64,000 nucleotides of DNA. Source: Gammaproteobacteria bacterium. Its GTDB lineage: Bacteria > Pseudomonadota > Gammaproteobacteria > Pseudomonadales > UBA5518. Under the pieces are notes generated by a model. The model saw only the letters and a list, made by a program, of their open reading frames with translations, was not told the DNA's origin and did no database searches. Where the stretch lies: assembly GCA_016705365.1 (NCBI GenBank), contig JADIYI010000008.1, forward strand, positions 2,046,001 to 2,110,000, given 5' to 3'. The translations under genes and the position numbers were made by a program. Positions 17,856 to 26,931 of the stretch are shown piece after piece (position 1 is the first letter of the stretch; each line of letters starts with the position of its first letter).

Positions 17856-18359
17856 AATAACCCTAAAGAAAACCAATAGTTAGAGAAGATAAACGTCCTA
17901 GCCGGCGTGCTTCTCGCAAGCTGGGTTACATTTTGGGTTACTTGGAAGCGAGATAATATCGACGCTCTCGATCAGGGAGCGCCGCCATACCATCCGATGA
18001 ATCCGCCCAACTACTCGCCGCCCGCGAGGAAGTCATCGAAGGTCTACGCAGGTCTGCTGAACTTCCCGGCGTGCCTGGCGCTCGATCTGGTCTGAACCCG
18101 CTCCAACCGGAACGCTCGAAACGGTTTGTGCAGCGGAATTCGCCGTGTCGGGGATGGTGTTTGCCGAGATGATTTCCCGCCAGGAACGCGCAGCCAGGGA
18201 GATGGAAGCCCCTCGCATACCGGCGCGCAAATGGCATAGCTGTTTGACGGGAATACGGGGAGGAGTGCCTGTATCCGGTCATCAAGTGCCCTATAATCCA
18301 CCTCTTGAATCAATTCAGAAGTGGGAACGATTCGTGCGGCGTTACACGGAGGCAATACA
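17856..18359. other. Intergenic, no clear gene
   Basis: About 500 nt between tRNA-Val and the sulfotransferase. A short tandem motif TGGGTTACATT/TGGGTTACTT lies at 17924-17943, and a TATAAT at 18292-18297 may serve the next gene. A decayed integrase at this tRNA was considered but no similarity could be read. Confidence 0.45.
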
Positions 18360-19604
18360 GTGAGCGACTGGACACCACCGGCGCGCCCCGACTGGGTGCA
18401 ACAGGTCGTCGATGAAGGCCGGCACATGGATATCCGCAGCCTGGTTCCTCTGCAAGCCGGGGAACTGATGGATACCGCACGCCGCAATACCGGTTTTGAT
18501 GACTTCGGCAGTGATGAGTGGCTGGAGGGCTTCCACATATTTCTCCAGGCACTCGAGGACGAGGCCGACCTGCACCTGCTCGGGCGTCTGATGACGCGCT
18601 CGGATATTCTGCGCTGGCTGGAAGCCCGCCTGGGTATCGAGGCCGCTTATGCGCAGCACCCGGAAATCGACGAGGAGGTGATTGACCGGCCGGTCATCGT
18701 CACCGGCCTGGCCCGTTCCGGAACCTCCATCCTGTTCGAATTACTGGCCCGGGATGGCCAGTTCGGTTCTCCGCGCAACTGGGAAATCATGTTCCCTTAC
18801 CCGCCCCCTGAAACCGCCTCTTACGAAACCGATTCCCGCATTGCACGCTGTGAGCACCTCGTCACGCAATGGAATCGGGTGGTTCCCACATATGCATCGA
18901 TGCACGAAATGGGCGCCAGTATCCCCAACGAGTGCATTGTCGCCATGAGTTGCACTTTTCTCAGTGAGAATCTGCCGGGGCAATACCAGATTCCCAGCTA
19001 CACTGCCTGGTACTACCGGCAGGATCTGGGTTACGCCTATAGCTATTACCGGCGCATGTTGAAGGTACTTCAGTGGAAGAACCCGCGCCGCCACTGGCTG
19101 CTGAAGGCACCGACGCACCTGGGCAACTTGCCGGTGCTGTTTCGCACCTTTGCCGATGCCCGTGTGGTCATCACTCACCGTGACCCGCTGGTGGCGCAGG
19201 CATCGGTGACCAATCTTCTGGGGACGCTCTGCTGGATGCGCAGCAGCCAGCCCTTCGATGCCGGCGCCCTCGAAAGCCTGACGGCCCCGGAGGCGGGGGC
19301 CGCGCGCCTGGACAGTATCCTGGAACTGCTTGAATCAGGCCAGATACCCACCGAGCGGGTACATCACCTCCTCTACGCCAGGCTGATCGAGCAGCCGTTG
19401 GAGGCGCTCCATACGCTCTATGCGGACTTCGGTTCAGAACTGGAACCTGCGGCGCGCAAGGCGATGCAGGACTACCTGGCACAAAAGCCCCGGGGCAAAT
19501 TCGGCAAGCACCGCTACAGCGTCGGCGCAGCGCAGGAGAATGCTCGCAAGCGCGCGTTGTTCGAGCGCTATCAGCAGACCTTCGGCGTACCGGATGAGAT
19601 CTGA
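18360..19604 (+). CDS. PAPS-dependent sulfotransferase family protein
   Basis: GTG 18360 has GGAGG seven bases upstream and gives 414 residues. The 5'-phosphosulfate loop is VTGLARSGTSILFELLARD (residues ~118-136) and the 3'-phosphate motif is VVITHRDPLVAQASV (~272). The overall pattern matches the Sulfotransfer_3 group, which moves sulfate from PAPS to hydroxyl groups of small molecules or glycans. A conserved WLLKAPTHLGNLPVLF segment precedes the second motif. The acceptor cannot be read, but steroid, lipid or polyketide alcohols fit the catabolic genes that follow. It is transcribed alone, with an SDR convergent downstream. Confidence 0.85.
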   Translation: MSDWTPPARPDWVQQVVDEGRHMDIRSLVPLQAGELMDTARRNTGFDDFGSDEWLEGFHIFLQALEDEADLHLLGRLMTRSDILRWLEARLGIEAAYAQHPEIDEEVIDRPVIVTGLARSGTSILFELLARDGQFGSPRNWEIMFPYPPPETASYETDSRIARCEHLVTQWNRVVPTYASMHEMGASIPNECIVAMSCTFLSENLPGQYQIPSYTAWYYRQDLGYAYSYYRRMLKVLQWKNPRRHWLLKAPTHLGNLPVLFRTFADARVVITHRDPLVAQASVTNLLGTLCWMRSSQPFDAGALESLTAPEAGAARLDSILELLESGQIPTERVHHLLYARLIEQPLEALHTLYADFGSELEPAARKAMQDYLAQKPRGKFGKHRYSVGAAQENARKRALFERYQQTFGVPDEI

Positions 19605-19747
19605 GTCGACCGCTACACTCGCTGCGACTCACCTGGGCGCTGAGAACCCATCAATGGCGCTGGGTGCTTCGCTTGTCCCTGTCTGCGACAGGATTAACAT
19701 GCTCCGGTCGAGACCGCCAGAGTCCCTGGACGACAGCCAAAGCGCGG

Positions 19748-20518
19748 TTAGCGTGTTCGTTGTGAGGCAATTGTGCCGCCATCCACTACCAGTTCGGCAG
19801 CGGTGATATAGCTGGCTTCGTCCGAAAGCAGGAAGCGCACGGCCGCCGCAACTTCCTGCGGCTTCCCCATCCGCCCCAGCATTACGGGGCGGTCAAAAAA
19901 ACCTTCGGGCAAGTTATCAACCATGGATTGCGTCATTGGTGTGAGGATGTAGCCCGGCGTCACTGAATTGATCCGGATACCGTCGCTGGCCAGTTCGTCC
20001 GCCAGAGAGCGCACCAGTGACAGCACGCCACCCTTGGAGGCCGTGTAGGCGGGATTGGCGGCATTGCCCATCGTGGCATTGATAGAGGCAATAGCCACCA
20101 CCGCCGACCCCGGCTGTGCAGCAAGCTCGGAACGCAGGGCCTTGACCAAAAACGGCAGCGCTTTCAAGTTTACGCTCAACACCTGATCCCACTGTTCTTC
20201 GCTCAACTCGTTTAGCGGTATTGCCAGGGAGATACCTGCAGCATGCACCAACCCACCGATGCTGGACAAACTGTTACGAGTGGTATCGGCGGCTGCCGCA
20301 ATGTTGCCGATACCAGTTAAATCGATTCCCACGCCGACAGTCGGGACGCCAAAACGCGCCGCGATATCGTTGGCAACAGCAACGCTTCGTTCCTGGTCCA
20401 GATCCCAGATCGCCACCGGCCGGCCAACGGACGCCAAGGCTTCCGCACACGCCAGACCAATGCCGGACACCCCGCCGGTGACGACAACCGCGCTACTCGG
20501 GCTACTCAGATGTTGCAT
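19748..20518 (-). CDS. Short-chain dehydrogenase/reductase
   Basis: 256 residues from ATG 20518. Classical SDR features: cofactor motif TGGVSGIGLA (residues ~14-23), HAAGISLAIP around 90 in place of NNAG, catalytic Ser in IASINATMG, and Tyr-Lys in AYTASKGG. Asp after the second beta strand (WDLDQE) suggests NAD rather than NADP. The C-terminal GRMGKPQEVAAAV and SYITAAELVVDGG are standard. It is convergent with the sulfotransferase gene and probably oxidises or reduces an alcohol/ketone of an unknown substrate. Confidence 0.9.
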   Translation of the reverse strand: MQHLSSPSSAVVVTGGVSGIGLACAEALASVGRPVAIWDLDQERSVAVANDIAARFGVPTVGVGIDLTGIGNIAAAADTTRNSLSSIGGLVHAAGISLAIPLNELSEEQWDQVLSVNLKALPFLVKALRSELAAQPGSAVVAIASINATMGNAANPAYTASKGGVLSLVRSLADELASDGIRINSVTPGYILTPMTQSMVDNLPEGFFDRPVMLGRMGKPQEVAAAVRFLLSDEASYITAAELVVDGGTIASQRTR

Positions 20519-21164
20519 AACTCCACGCTCCCTACTAATTGAATGCCGTGAATAAAAAATCCGATACGTACAAGACAGAATCCTCCGGCGTTGGTAGATG
20601 TCGAAGTATCCTGCCGTATATATGCCAGCTGGCCCGGCAGTGTTCCAAAACTAAAAGCTGGCGTACTCAGGAGCCTCTCCAGCCAGGCATTGAAGTGGGC
20701 GTTGTCGGCAGCCAGTGCTTCACCAACCCACCTTTCATACCGGGAATGACCATCGCTATTGTTCGATCGCCTGCGCGCGATGATAAATTCCGGCGCATCC
20801 AGGTGAATGAATGCAGCTCAGGTTAGCTGAGTCACTCTGGCGTTGCATCACGCGTATGCAATAGAAGAGCGAGTTCAACAGTCGCGTATGTGATCCTTCA
20901 TTTTGAATCGCCCCCGGTTTCCTGGCCGAAAAGCCCGCTGGAAGATCTGGAATCTAGTACATTTGTAGGAAGATGGCGCTTCCTGTTTCAGGCTACCGTA
21001 TATGCAGTTACATCATCGTTAATAATGGTGTAGCCAGAAGCAAACAACAGTGTGTTGAGCGTCCCGACGTTAATTTGAACAAAAGCAGATGCTTATCGCC
21101 ATCGCTCGAAATATCGTTGCCGACGCATTACATAAGTAATTGATTCAAAGACCTTCAGGAGATC
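20519..21164. other. Intergenic region upstream of TonB receptor
   Basis: About 650 nt between divergently transcribed SDR and TonB receptor. Base composition is more AT-rich than the neighbours toward the receptor. No supported gene was found; it probably carries promoters and operators for both sides. Confidence 0.5.
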
Positions 21165-23477
21165 ATGCGCATGAAAACTGACCTGCATTTCAGGCTCTCG
21201 GGCGCGGCGGCATTGATTGCGGCCATCGGACTGCATAGCCAGGCCATTGCCCAGGCACCATCTTCGCCGCAAGCGTCCGGGCGACTGGAGGAGATCACTG
21301 TGACCGCGCGGCGTCAGGAGGAATCGATGCAGCGGACACCCGTTGCGGTGACCGCGATCTCGGGCAAGCTGCTGGATACGCTCAACGTGCAGGACGTAAC
21401 TCGCCTGGCCCAGCTGGCGCCCAACCTCGTCATCACCCAACAGACCAGCAGCCTGAACGCTGCCGCAATTTTCATCCGCGGAATTGGGCAGACCGAGCCG
21501 GCAGCCACCGCCGAGGCGGGCGTGGCCATCTATCTGGACGGCGTCTACGTTGCGCGCACTGCGGGCGCAATCTTCGATCTGGTGGACGTGGAGCGTATCG
21601 AGGTGCTTCGCGGACCGCAGGGTACGCTGTTCGGGCGCAACACGACCGGTGGTGCCGTGCACCTGGTCAGCAAGAAGCCGGCCGACGATTTCGGCCTGGA
21701 GGCGAAGGCGGGCTATGGCTCCTTTGACGACTGGTATACCCGCGCGCGCGTCGACACCGGCCTGATCGGCGACTCCACAATCAAGGCCACGCTGGCCTAC
21801 CTGCACCGCGAGCGCGATGGCTACTTTGACAACAAGCTCGCGAATGACGCCGAAGACCCGGGTTCGCTCGATAACAACTCCATCTGGCTGGGCCTGCACG
21901 GGGACTTCGGCGAGAAACTGTCGGCGGATTTGACGTACGACTACGGCAAGCGCAAGGGCAGCCCCGTTTTCTTCCAGATGGTGGCCGCCACCGATGACGT
22001 ACGGAACTACTACGGCGCCTCGCCGACATTCGGCGGCGCACCCTTCATCATCACGGAAAAGCGCCTCGATGACGGCCTTCAGGCGCCCTTCGACGGACGC
22101 TTTCACAGCGAAGGCGAGGTGTCTGGCACGGCGCTCACCCTGCAATACGACATAAACGACGCGCTGGCGATCAAGTCGGTCACTGCTTACCGCGAGTTCG
22201 AGCAGGACACGATCTGCAGCCTCACCGGCAATGGCGTGATGCGCGGCTTCGTGCTCGACCCGGTAACCTTCGCGCCCGTGGGTATCGAAGACCTCAACGG
22301 ACCGTACGGCTGTAATAACGCCCCGCAGAAGCAGGACCAGACTTCGCAGGAACTGCAACTGGTTGGCGGTACCGAGCGCTGGAAGTATGTGGCGGGCGTG
22401 TTCTACTTCGAGGAGAGCGCCGACGAGTACAACAGCCAGCGGCTGACCGTCGTGCTGCCCGGCGGGCAGGCCGGTCTCAACCTGGCGCCGCTATCGTCCT
22501 TTGGTGGGGATACCGAGTCGAAGGCGATCTTTGCCCAGGCCAGCTACACACCGGACATGCTCGACGATCGGCTCGAATTCACGGTCGGGGGACGCTACAC
22601 CCGCGACGAGAAGACTTTCTGGTCGTCGTCCTTCCCGGAGAAGGGAGACAAGGATTTCGATAACGATTCCTGGCTGCTCTCGGTGAACTATCAATTCACG
22701 GATGACATGATGGGCTACGCGCGCGTCTCCACCGGCTACAAGGCTGGCGGCTTCTCCCCGCGCGCCGCCGTGCTCTCCACTTTCGAGCCGGAGGAGGCTC
22801 TCGCCTGGGAACTGGGGTTCAAGGCGGAGTGGCTGGACAACCGCGTGCGGACCAACGTGGCGCTGTTCCACACCACCTACGACGATCTGCAGATCTCGCA
22901 GTTTCTCGCCGACTCGTCGGGCTCGGCGGCGGTGATCGTGAACGCGGGCGAGGCGACATTCCAGGGTGTCGAGGTTGAACTCGCGGCCGTGCTCACCGAG
23001 AACCTGACGGTGACTGCTACGTTCGGTTACACGGACCCGACCTACGAGGAGTACCTCTACCGCGATCCGACAACCAACAACCTGATCGACGTCTCTGACG
23101 AAGCGCGCTTCGTCCAACTGGTACGCAACAACTGGCGGGTTGGCGCCGAGTACGTGTTTCCGGGGCTGTCCTTTGGAGAGCTCAGTGCACGCATGGATTA
23201 TGCGCAGAGTTCCGAACGCTACATGTTCCCGCTCGATTGGGAGACCCCGTTCAACGAGGAGATCCACGATCCAGGTCACGAGAACCTGAGCGCGCGAATC
23301 TCGCTGACCGGCATGCAACTCGGCAATTCGGGAACCTGGGACCTCGGTGTCTGGGGCGATAACCTGACGGACCAGAACAACGTGGGCGACGGCATCGACT
23401 TCGGCGGACTGGGTTTTGCCGGCAAGTACTGGCTGGAGCCGCGCCGCTTCGGAATTGACATCAAGATGAATCTCTGA
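21165..23477 (+). CDS. TonB-dependent outer-membrane receptor
   Basis: 770 residues; ATG 21165 or 21171 could both be used (CAGGAG upstream). Signal peptide ends near QAIAQA (~residue 30). A TonB-box-like EEITVTARR follows, then the plug domain (RTPVAVTAISGKLLDTLNV, FIRGIGQTEP, VYLDGVYVART-like, VERIEVLRGPQGTLFGRNTT) and a 22-strand barrel ending in RRFGIDIKMNL. The plug is typical of sphingomonad/marine gammaproteobacterial receptors used for uptake of organic substrates rather than siderophores. Position next to a LuxR regulator and oxidoreductases suggests it imports the substrate of that pathway. Confidence 0.93.
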   Translation: MRMKTDLHFRLSGAAALIAAIGLHSQAIAQAPSSPQASGRLEEITVTARRQEESMQRTPVAVTAISGKLLDTLNVQDVTRLAQLAPNLVITQQTSSLNAAAIFIRGIGQTEPAATAEAGVAIYLDGVYVARTAGAIFDLVDVERIEVLRGPQGTLFGRNTTGGAVHLVSKKPADDFGLEAKAGYGSFDDWYTRARVDTGLIGDSTIKATLAYLHRERDGYFDNKLANDAEDPGSLDNNSIWLGLHGDFGEKLSADLTYDYGKRKGSPVFFQMVAATDDVRNYYGASPTFGGAPFIITEKRLDDGLQAPFDGRFHSEGEVSGTALTLQYDINDALAIKSVTAYREFEQDTICSLTGNGVMRGFVLDPVTFAPVGIEDLNGPYGCNNAPQKQDQTSQELQLVGGTERWKYVAGVFYFEESADEYNSQRLTVVLPGGQAGLNLAPLSSFGGDTESKAIFAQASYTPDMLDDRLEFTVGGRYTRDEKTFWSSSFPEKGDKDFDNDSWLLSVNYQFTDDMMGYARVSTGYKAGGFSPRAAVLSTFEPEEALAWELGFKAEWLDNRVRTNVALFHTTYDDLQISQFLADSSGSAAVIVNAGEATFQGVEVELAAVLTENLTVTATFGYTDPTYEEYLYRDPTTNNLIDVSDEARFVQLVRNNWRVGAEYVFPGLSFGELSARMDYAQSSERYMFPLDWETPFNEEIHDPGHENLSARISLTGMQLGNSGTWDLGVWGDNLTDQNNVGDGIDFGGLGFAGKYWLEPRRFGIDIKMNL

Positions 23478-23491
23478 GCACTGCCTGGCGT

Positions 23492-23513
23492 GGCCACGTG
23501 GCATCGCGTGGCC
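23492..23513. terminator. Weak hairpin between convergent genes
   Basis: GGCCACG (23492-23498) pairs with CGTGGCC (23507-23513). No T-run follows, so intrinsic termination is uncertain. Confidence 0.3.
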
Positions 23514-23590
23514 CGACAAGCCCTCGCCGCATCACGCTGCCCTTGAATCCTGGCGCACGGCGCCACGGTTTACTCCTATGGTATTAGCGC

Positions 23591-24715
23591 TCACAGGCCA
23601 TAGATTACCCTTAGCACATGGCTGACCAGGGAGGACTGCTGCGATACGCCCACTTTCCGGAACGCACTGTACAAGTGGCTGCGCGCGGTATTCTTGCGGA
23701 TACCCATCTCCTCGACAAAGTCATCCATTGTTCTGCCATTGACGAGTGCAATCACCAGCCTGGTCTCCTGTGGGGTGAGTCCGAACGCCTCGACAAGCAG
23801 CTGCGCTTTATCGAAATGGCGCATTTCCACGGCCGTCATGTAGACGGCGACGTGATGAGCATTTTCTACCCCGTCTCCAAGTGGAAGCTTCTTGAGCGTC
23901 ATTAGCAGGGGATGCGGCTGGCTTTTTCTCGGCATGGAAATCACATGAGGTATCGTGTCCTGTTCACTTGCAAGGATGCTCTGAAGCGATTCCTGCAGAT
24001 GCAGATTACCTTCGCGTGAAATCAGGCGTAGCTTGCCAGCTACGCAGATGACGCCGTTATTTTCCCCGAGCAATTGTTCGGCAATGTTGTTTATGTGGAC
24101 GATATTCATATCAGCATCCAGAATCACTGTCGCCATTGCCAGATTGGAAAAGGCCTGCTCGAAAAGACTGTGCTCCCGGAGATGGCTACGGCTTTTTTCC
24201 ATCCATTTGGCCAGTTCCCTGAACTGGGGTATCAGCAATTCGAGAAACGCTCTGTCCCGGCCAGCAAAGGTCGCCTCCCGGTGACCACGGATAAGGCGCA
24301 GAAATAGCGCAACCTGTTCATCCCTCTGGATGTCGAAACCTATCAACTGCTCCTGGTTGAATGGCTTCATGAAGGTCTGGTAATAGGTAGTGCGCTTCAG
24401 AGCGCTCCTGGAGATCAGGTCGTCTAGCGCTACGACCGTGACGTCTGGAAGATTCACCAGTGGATCCAGCGCCTTGAACTTGTTGGCATAGTTCTGACGG
24501 TCCTGGAGCGAGATTTCCACACCACCAACAAAAGATATTCCGGTATCGCCCGGGCTAGGCAGTCGTAGCCCTATCACTGGAATACAGGGCGGGAAGGCAG
24601 CCTGCAACTCCCGCAGAAAATCCTGCCAGGGACTCTGCTGGAAAGGCCCTCGATAGAGGGCAGCCACCAGCGAGGCGTATTGGTGTGTATCTATCGCAGA
24701 GCAAGCGAGCGTCAT
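23591..24715 (-). CDS. LuxR-type HTH transcriptional regulator with PAS-like middle
   Basis: ATG 24715 has AGGGAC upstream and gives 374 residues; the open frame continues further but its extra N-terminus reads poorly. The C-terminal ~65 residues form a LuxR/GerE HTH (LTPQETRLVIALVNGRTMDD, EEMGIRKNTARSHLYSAFRK). Residues ~200-290 resemble a PAS-like sensor (ATVILDADMNIVHINNIAEQ LLG region). No receiver domain is visible, so it is likely a one-component regulator. It stands convergent to the TonB receptor and divergent from the transketolase, so it may control the catabolic genes. Confidence 0.82.
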   Translation of the reverse strand: MTLACSAIDTHQYASLVAALYRGPFQQSPWQDFLRELQAAFPPCIPVIGLRLPSPGDTGISFVGGVEISLQDRQNYANKFKALDPLVNLPDVTVVALDDLISRSALKRTTYYQTFMKPFNQEQLIGFDIQRDEQVALFLRLIRGHREATFAGRDRAFLELLIPQFRELAKWMEKSRSHLREHSLFEQAFSNLAMATVILDADMNIVHINNIAEQLLGENNGVICVAGKLRLISREGNLHLQESLQSILASEQDTIPHVISMPRKSQPHPLLMTLKKLPLGDGVENAHHVAVYMTAVEMRHFDKAQLLVEAFGLTPQETRLVIALVNGRTMDDFVEEMGIRKNTARSHLYSAFRKVGVSQQSSLVSHVLRVIYGL

Positions 24716-24995
24716 AGGATGTCCCTGCCAATCTTTAGTCAGTCTCCCAACACCGTTAATCATATACGGATGACACAAGTCATACATATGTAGGATGGGC
24801 ACATCAAGCCGAATCGCTATTATCGTTCCACAGCAGCAATGATTTGTGTCGTGCGGGATGCTCTGGAGCCAAGATAGGCAGAGGCATGCTATCAATGCCC
24901 AAGCCAGTGGGTCAGCACTGAACAGTGCAAGCGCAAGCGGCAACCCTGACTATTTCAGTGCTGTGTGGACCATCTGGACCGGAGGGCAGCAAAAC

Positions 24996-25856
24996 GTGAA
25001 TACCGATACTCAGCTTGAACGACTCAGACCAATCAGCGTTAACGACCTGAAGGAGCGCAGCAGACAACTGCGGCTCGACATACTTCGAATCATTGACCAT
25101 GCGCCTATGGGGCATTATTCGAGCAGTCTGTCGTGTGCCGAGATACTGGTCACGCTCTATCATCACGTGCTGCGTCTGCGCAGAGGGGAGCCGGACTGGC
25201 CCGACCGCGACCGCTTTCTGCTCGGGAAAGGCCATGTCGCGGTGGCGTTGTGGCCGCTGTTTGCTGAGCTCGAATATTTTCCAATCGAATGGCTGGACAC
25301 CTTTGGCGACTTCAATAGCAGGCTGACAGACCATCCTGACATGTTGCGCACCCCCGGCGTCGATTTCAGCTCCGGTTCCCTGGGTCACAACCTCTCTGTT
25401 GCGCTTGGTATGGCAATTGCGTCACGCAGAAGGAAGCTGGATCACCGGGTGTATGTACTGCTGGGCGACGGTGAGATTCATGAAGGGCAGGTATGGGAAG
25501 CGGCGATGGCCGCCTCGCACTACAGGGCCGGAAATCTTGTTGCGATCGTCGACGCCAATGGTTCCTGTGCCGACGGCCCCACGGAGTCAGTGATGAGTAT
25601 CGAACCTCTCGCCGAGCGATTTTCCAGTTTTGGCTGGACCAGCGTCGACGTGGACGGCCACGACCCCGAGGCTCTGATGAGCGCCTTCGGCGAAGCCATG
25701 CAAGACAAAGAAAAGCCCACCTGTATCATCGCCCGCACCCTGAAGGGCAAAGGCGTTTCATTTATGGAGGCATCCCCACGGGAGTGGCACCTTGGCGCAC
25801 TTGGCGAACAGGACCTGGAGCGTGCCCGGAGAGAAATCATGGAGGCACGGACATGA
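24996..25856 (+). CDS. Transketolase-like protein, N-terminal half (ThDP-binding)
   Basis: GTG 24996 has GGAGGG upstream and gives 286 residues. It corresponds to the ThDP-binding half of transketolase: MGHYSSSLSCAEILVTLYHH, DRFLLGKGHVAVALW, SGSLGHNLSVALGMA, and the GDGEIHEGQVWEAAMAAS thiamine motif with its trailing VAIVDANG. Split transketolases encode this half and the C-terminal half separately and act as a heterotetramer. The stop overlaps the next start (ATGA). In this setting it may transfer C2 ketol units in a catabolic pathway rather than serve core pentose phosphate metabolism. Confidence 0.9.
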   Translation: MNTDTQLERLRPISVNDLKERSRQLRLDILRIIDHAPMGHYSSSLSCAEILVTLYHHVLRLRRGEPDWPDRDRFLLGKGHVAVALWPLFAELEYFPIEWLDTFGDFNSRLTDHPDMLRTPGVDFSSGSLGHNLSVALGMAIASRRRKLDHRVYVLLGDGEIHEGQVWEAAMAASHYRAGNLVAIVDANGSCADGPTESVMSIEPLAERFSSFGWTSVDVDGHDPEALMSAFGEAMQDKEKPTCIIARTLKGKGVSFMEASPREWHLGALGEQDLERARREIMEART

Positions 25857-26768
25857 GCGAGATGAGCGATCCTTTCAGCTTCAACGCGGGCGCTGTAGAG
25901 AGCGAGTACACTGGTAACATCGGTCAGACTTTTCTGGAACTGGGCGAGGCCGACGAGGACATCCTGCTTGTTTCGCCCGACCTGGGCGCGGGTCCGATTA
26001 CTGGTGCCTTCGTCAAGAAGTTCCCCGACCGTTTTATTGACACAGGCATTGCCGAGACCAACGCCATGTCAGTTGCGGCAGGACTGGCCAGCTATGGCTT
26101 CAAGGTCTACGTATTGCAAATGGGTGCTTTTGGCGCCATTAAATGTGCCGAGCAGATTCGCGCCGACCTGGCGGCTACGCAGATGCCAGTGCGTATTCTT
26201 TCGGCATGGAGCGGCTTGGCAATGGGCTTCTTTGGCACCACCCACCACGCCATCGAGGATATCGCCATCACGCGGGCCATTCCGGGCCTTACCGTCGTGA
26301 GCCCCGCGGATGACAATGCCGCACGTGCCCTCTTGCAGGCCACCATGGACCTCCCGGGCCCGGTATTCATTCGCCTGAGCGATGCCAGCGTCTACCCGGT
26401 TTATGATTCGGTCCCGCCGTTTCAGGCTGGTCGGTTCATGTGTGTCCGTGAGGGCAGCGACGCCACGATCATCGGCACGGGCCTGGGCACCCAGCTAGCG
26501 ACTGGCGCGTCCGATCTACTGCGTAAAAAGGGAATTGAGGTCGGTGTTCTTGATGCCAACTGGCTCAAGCCGCTGGATGAAGACGCGATCATCAACGCGG
26601 CCAGATCGACGGGGGCAATTCTCACGGTTGAGGAACACGGTGTGATCGGCGGTCTTGGCAGCCCCTCTCGCTGTGGGTATGCCTCACCAGCTTTACCAGC
26701 ACTACGGATTGACTGTTGAAGAGACCGCGAACCAGATAACCGACCTGATTGGCAGACGCCCGGCCTGA
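25853..26768 (+). pseudogene. Transketolase-like C-terminal half, frameshifted and shortened
   Basis: From ATG 25853 the frame gives the pyrimidine-binding half: NIGQTFLELGEADEDILLVS, DTGIAETNAMSVAAGLASYG with the catalytic Glu, HHAIEDIAITRAIPG and VGVLDANWLKPLDE. After EEHGVIGGLGS (near 26660) the frame reads nonsense to a stop at 26719, while another frame continues with VGMPHQLYQHYGLTVEET and RRPA to 26768. About 25-30 residues normally between GGLGS and the G-x-P-D/H motif are also missing. So this C-terminal domain carries a small deletion with a frameshift. The catalytic domain itself is intact, so activity may persist; a sequencing or assembly error is possible. Confidence 0.75.
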
Positions 26769-26931
26769 ACTCTAGCGGTGTAAACTCAGTCGTCCTGGTG
26801 GTCGCTGCCGTGTCTTGTCACGGTAGTTCCCCGGACTTCCGGCGTGCAACTGTTCCAAAGCACAGATACGGACATGGCCAAGCGGCGCAAGATGTGTGTG
26901 CAATAAGGATCGCTTCCAGGGGATTCACAAG

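Noticed and set aside
17856..18350. Decayed integrase downstream of tRNA-Val
   Set aside because: Reading all frames gave no recognisable integrase; only a short TGGGTTAC tandem motif was seen.
20539..20826. A small open frame between SDR and TonB receptor
   Set aside because: No ribosome-binding site and no protein-like pattern; treated as intergenic.
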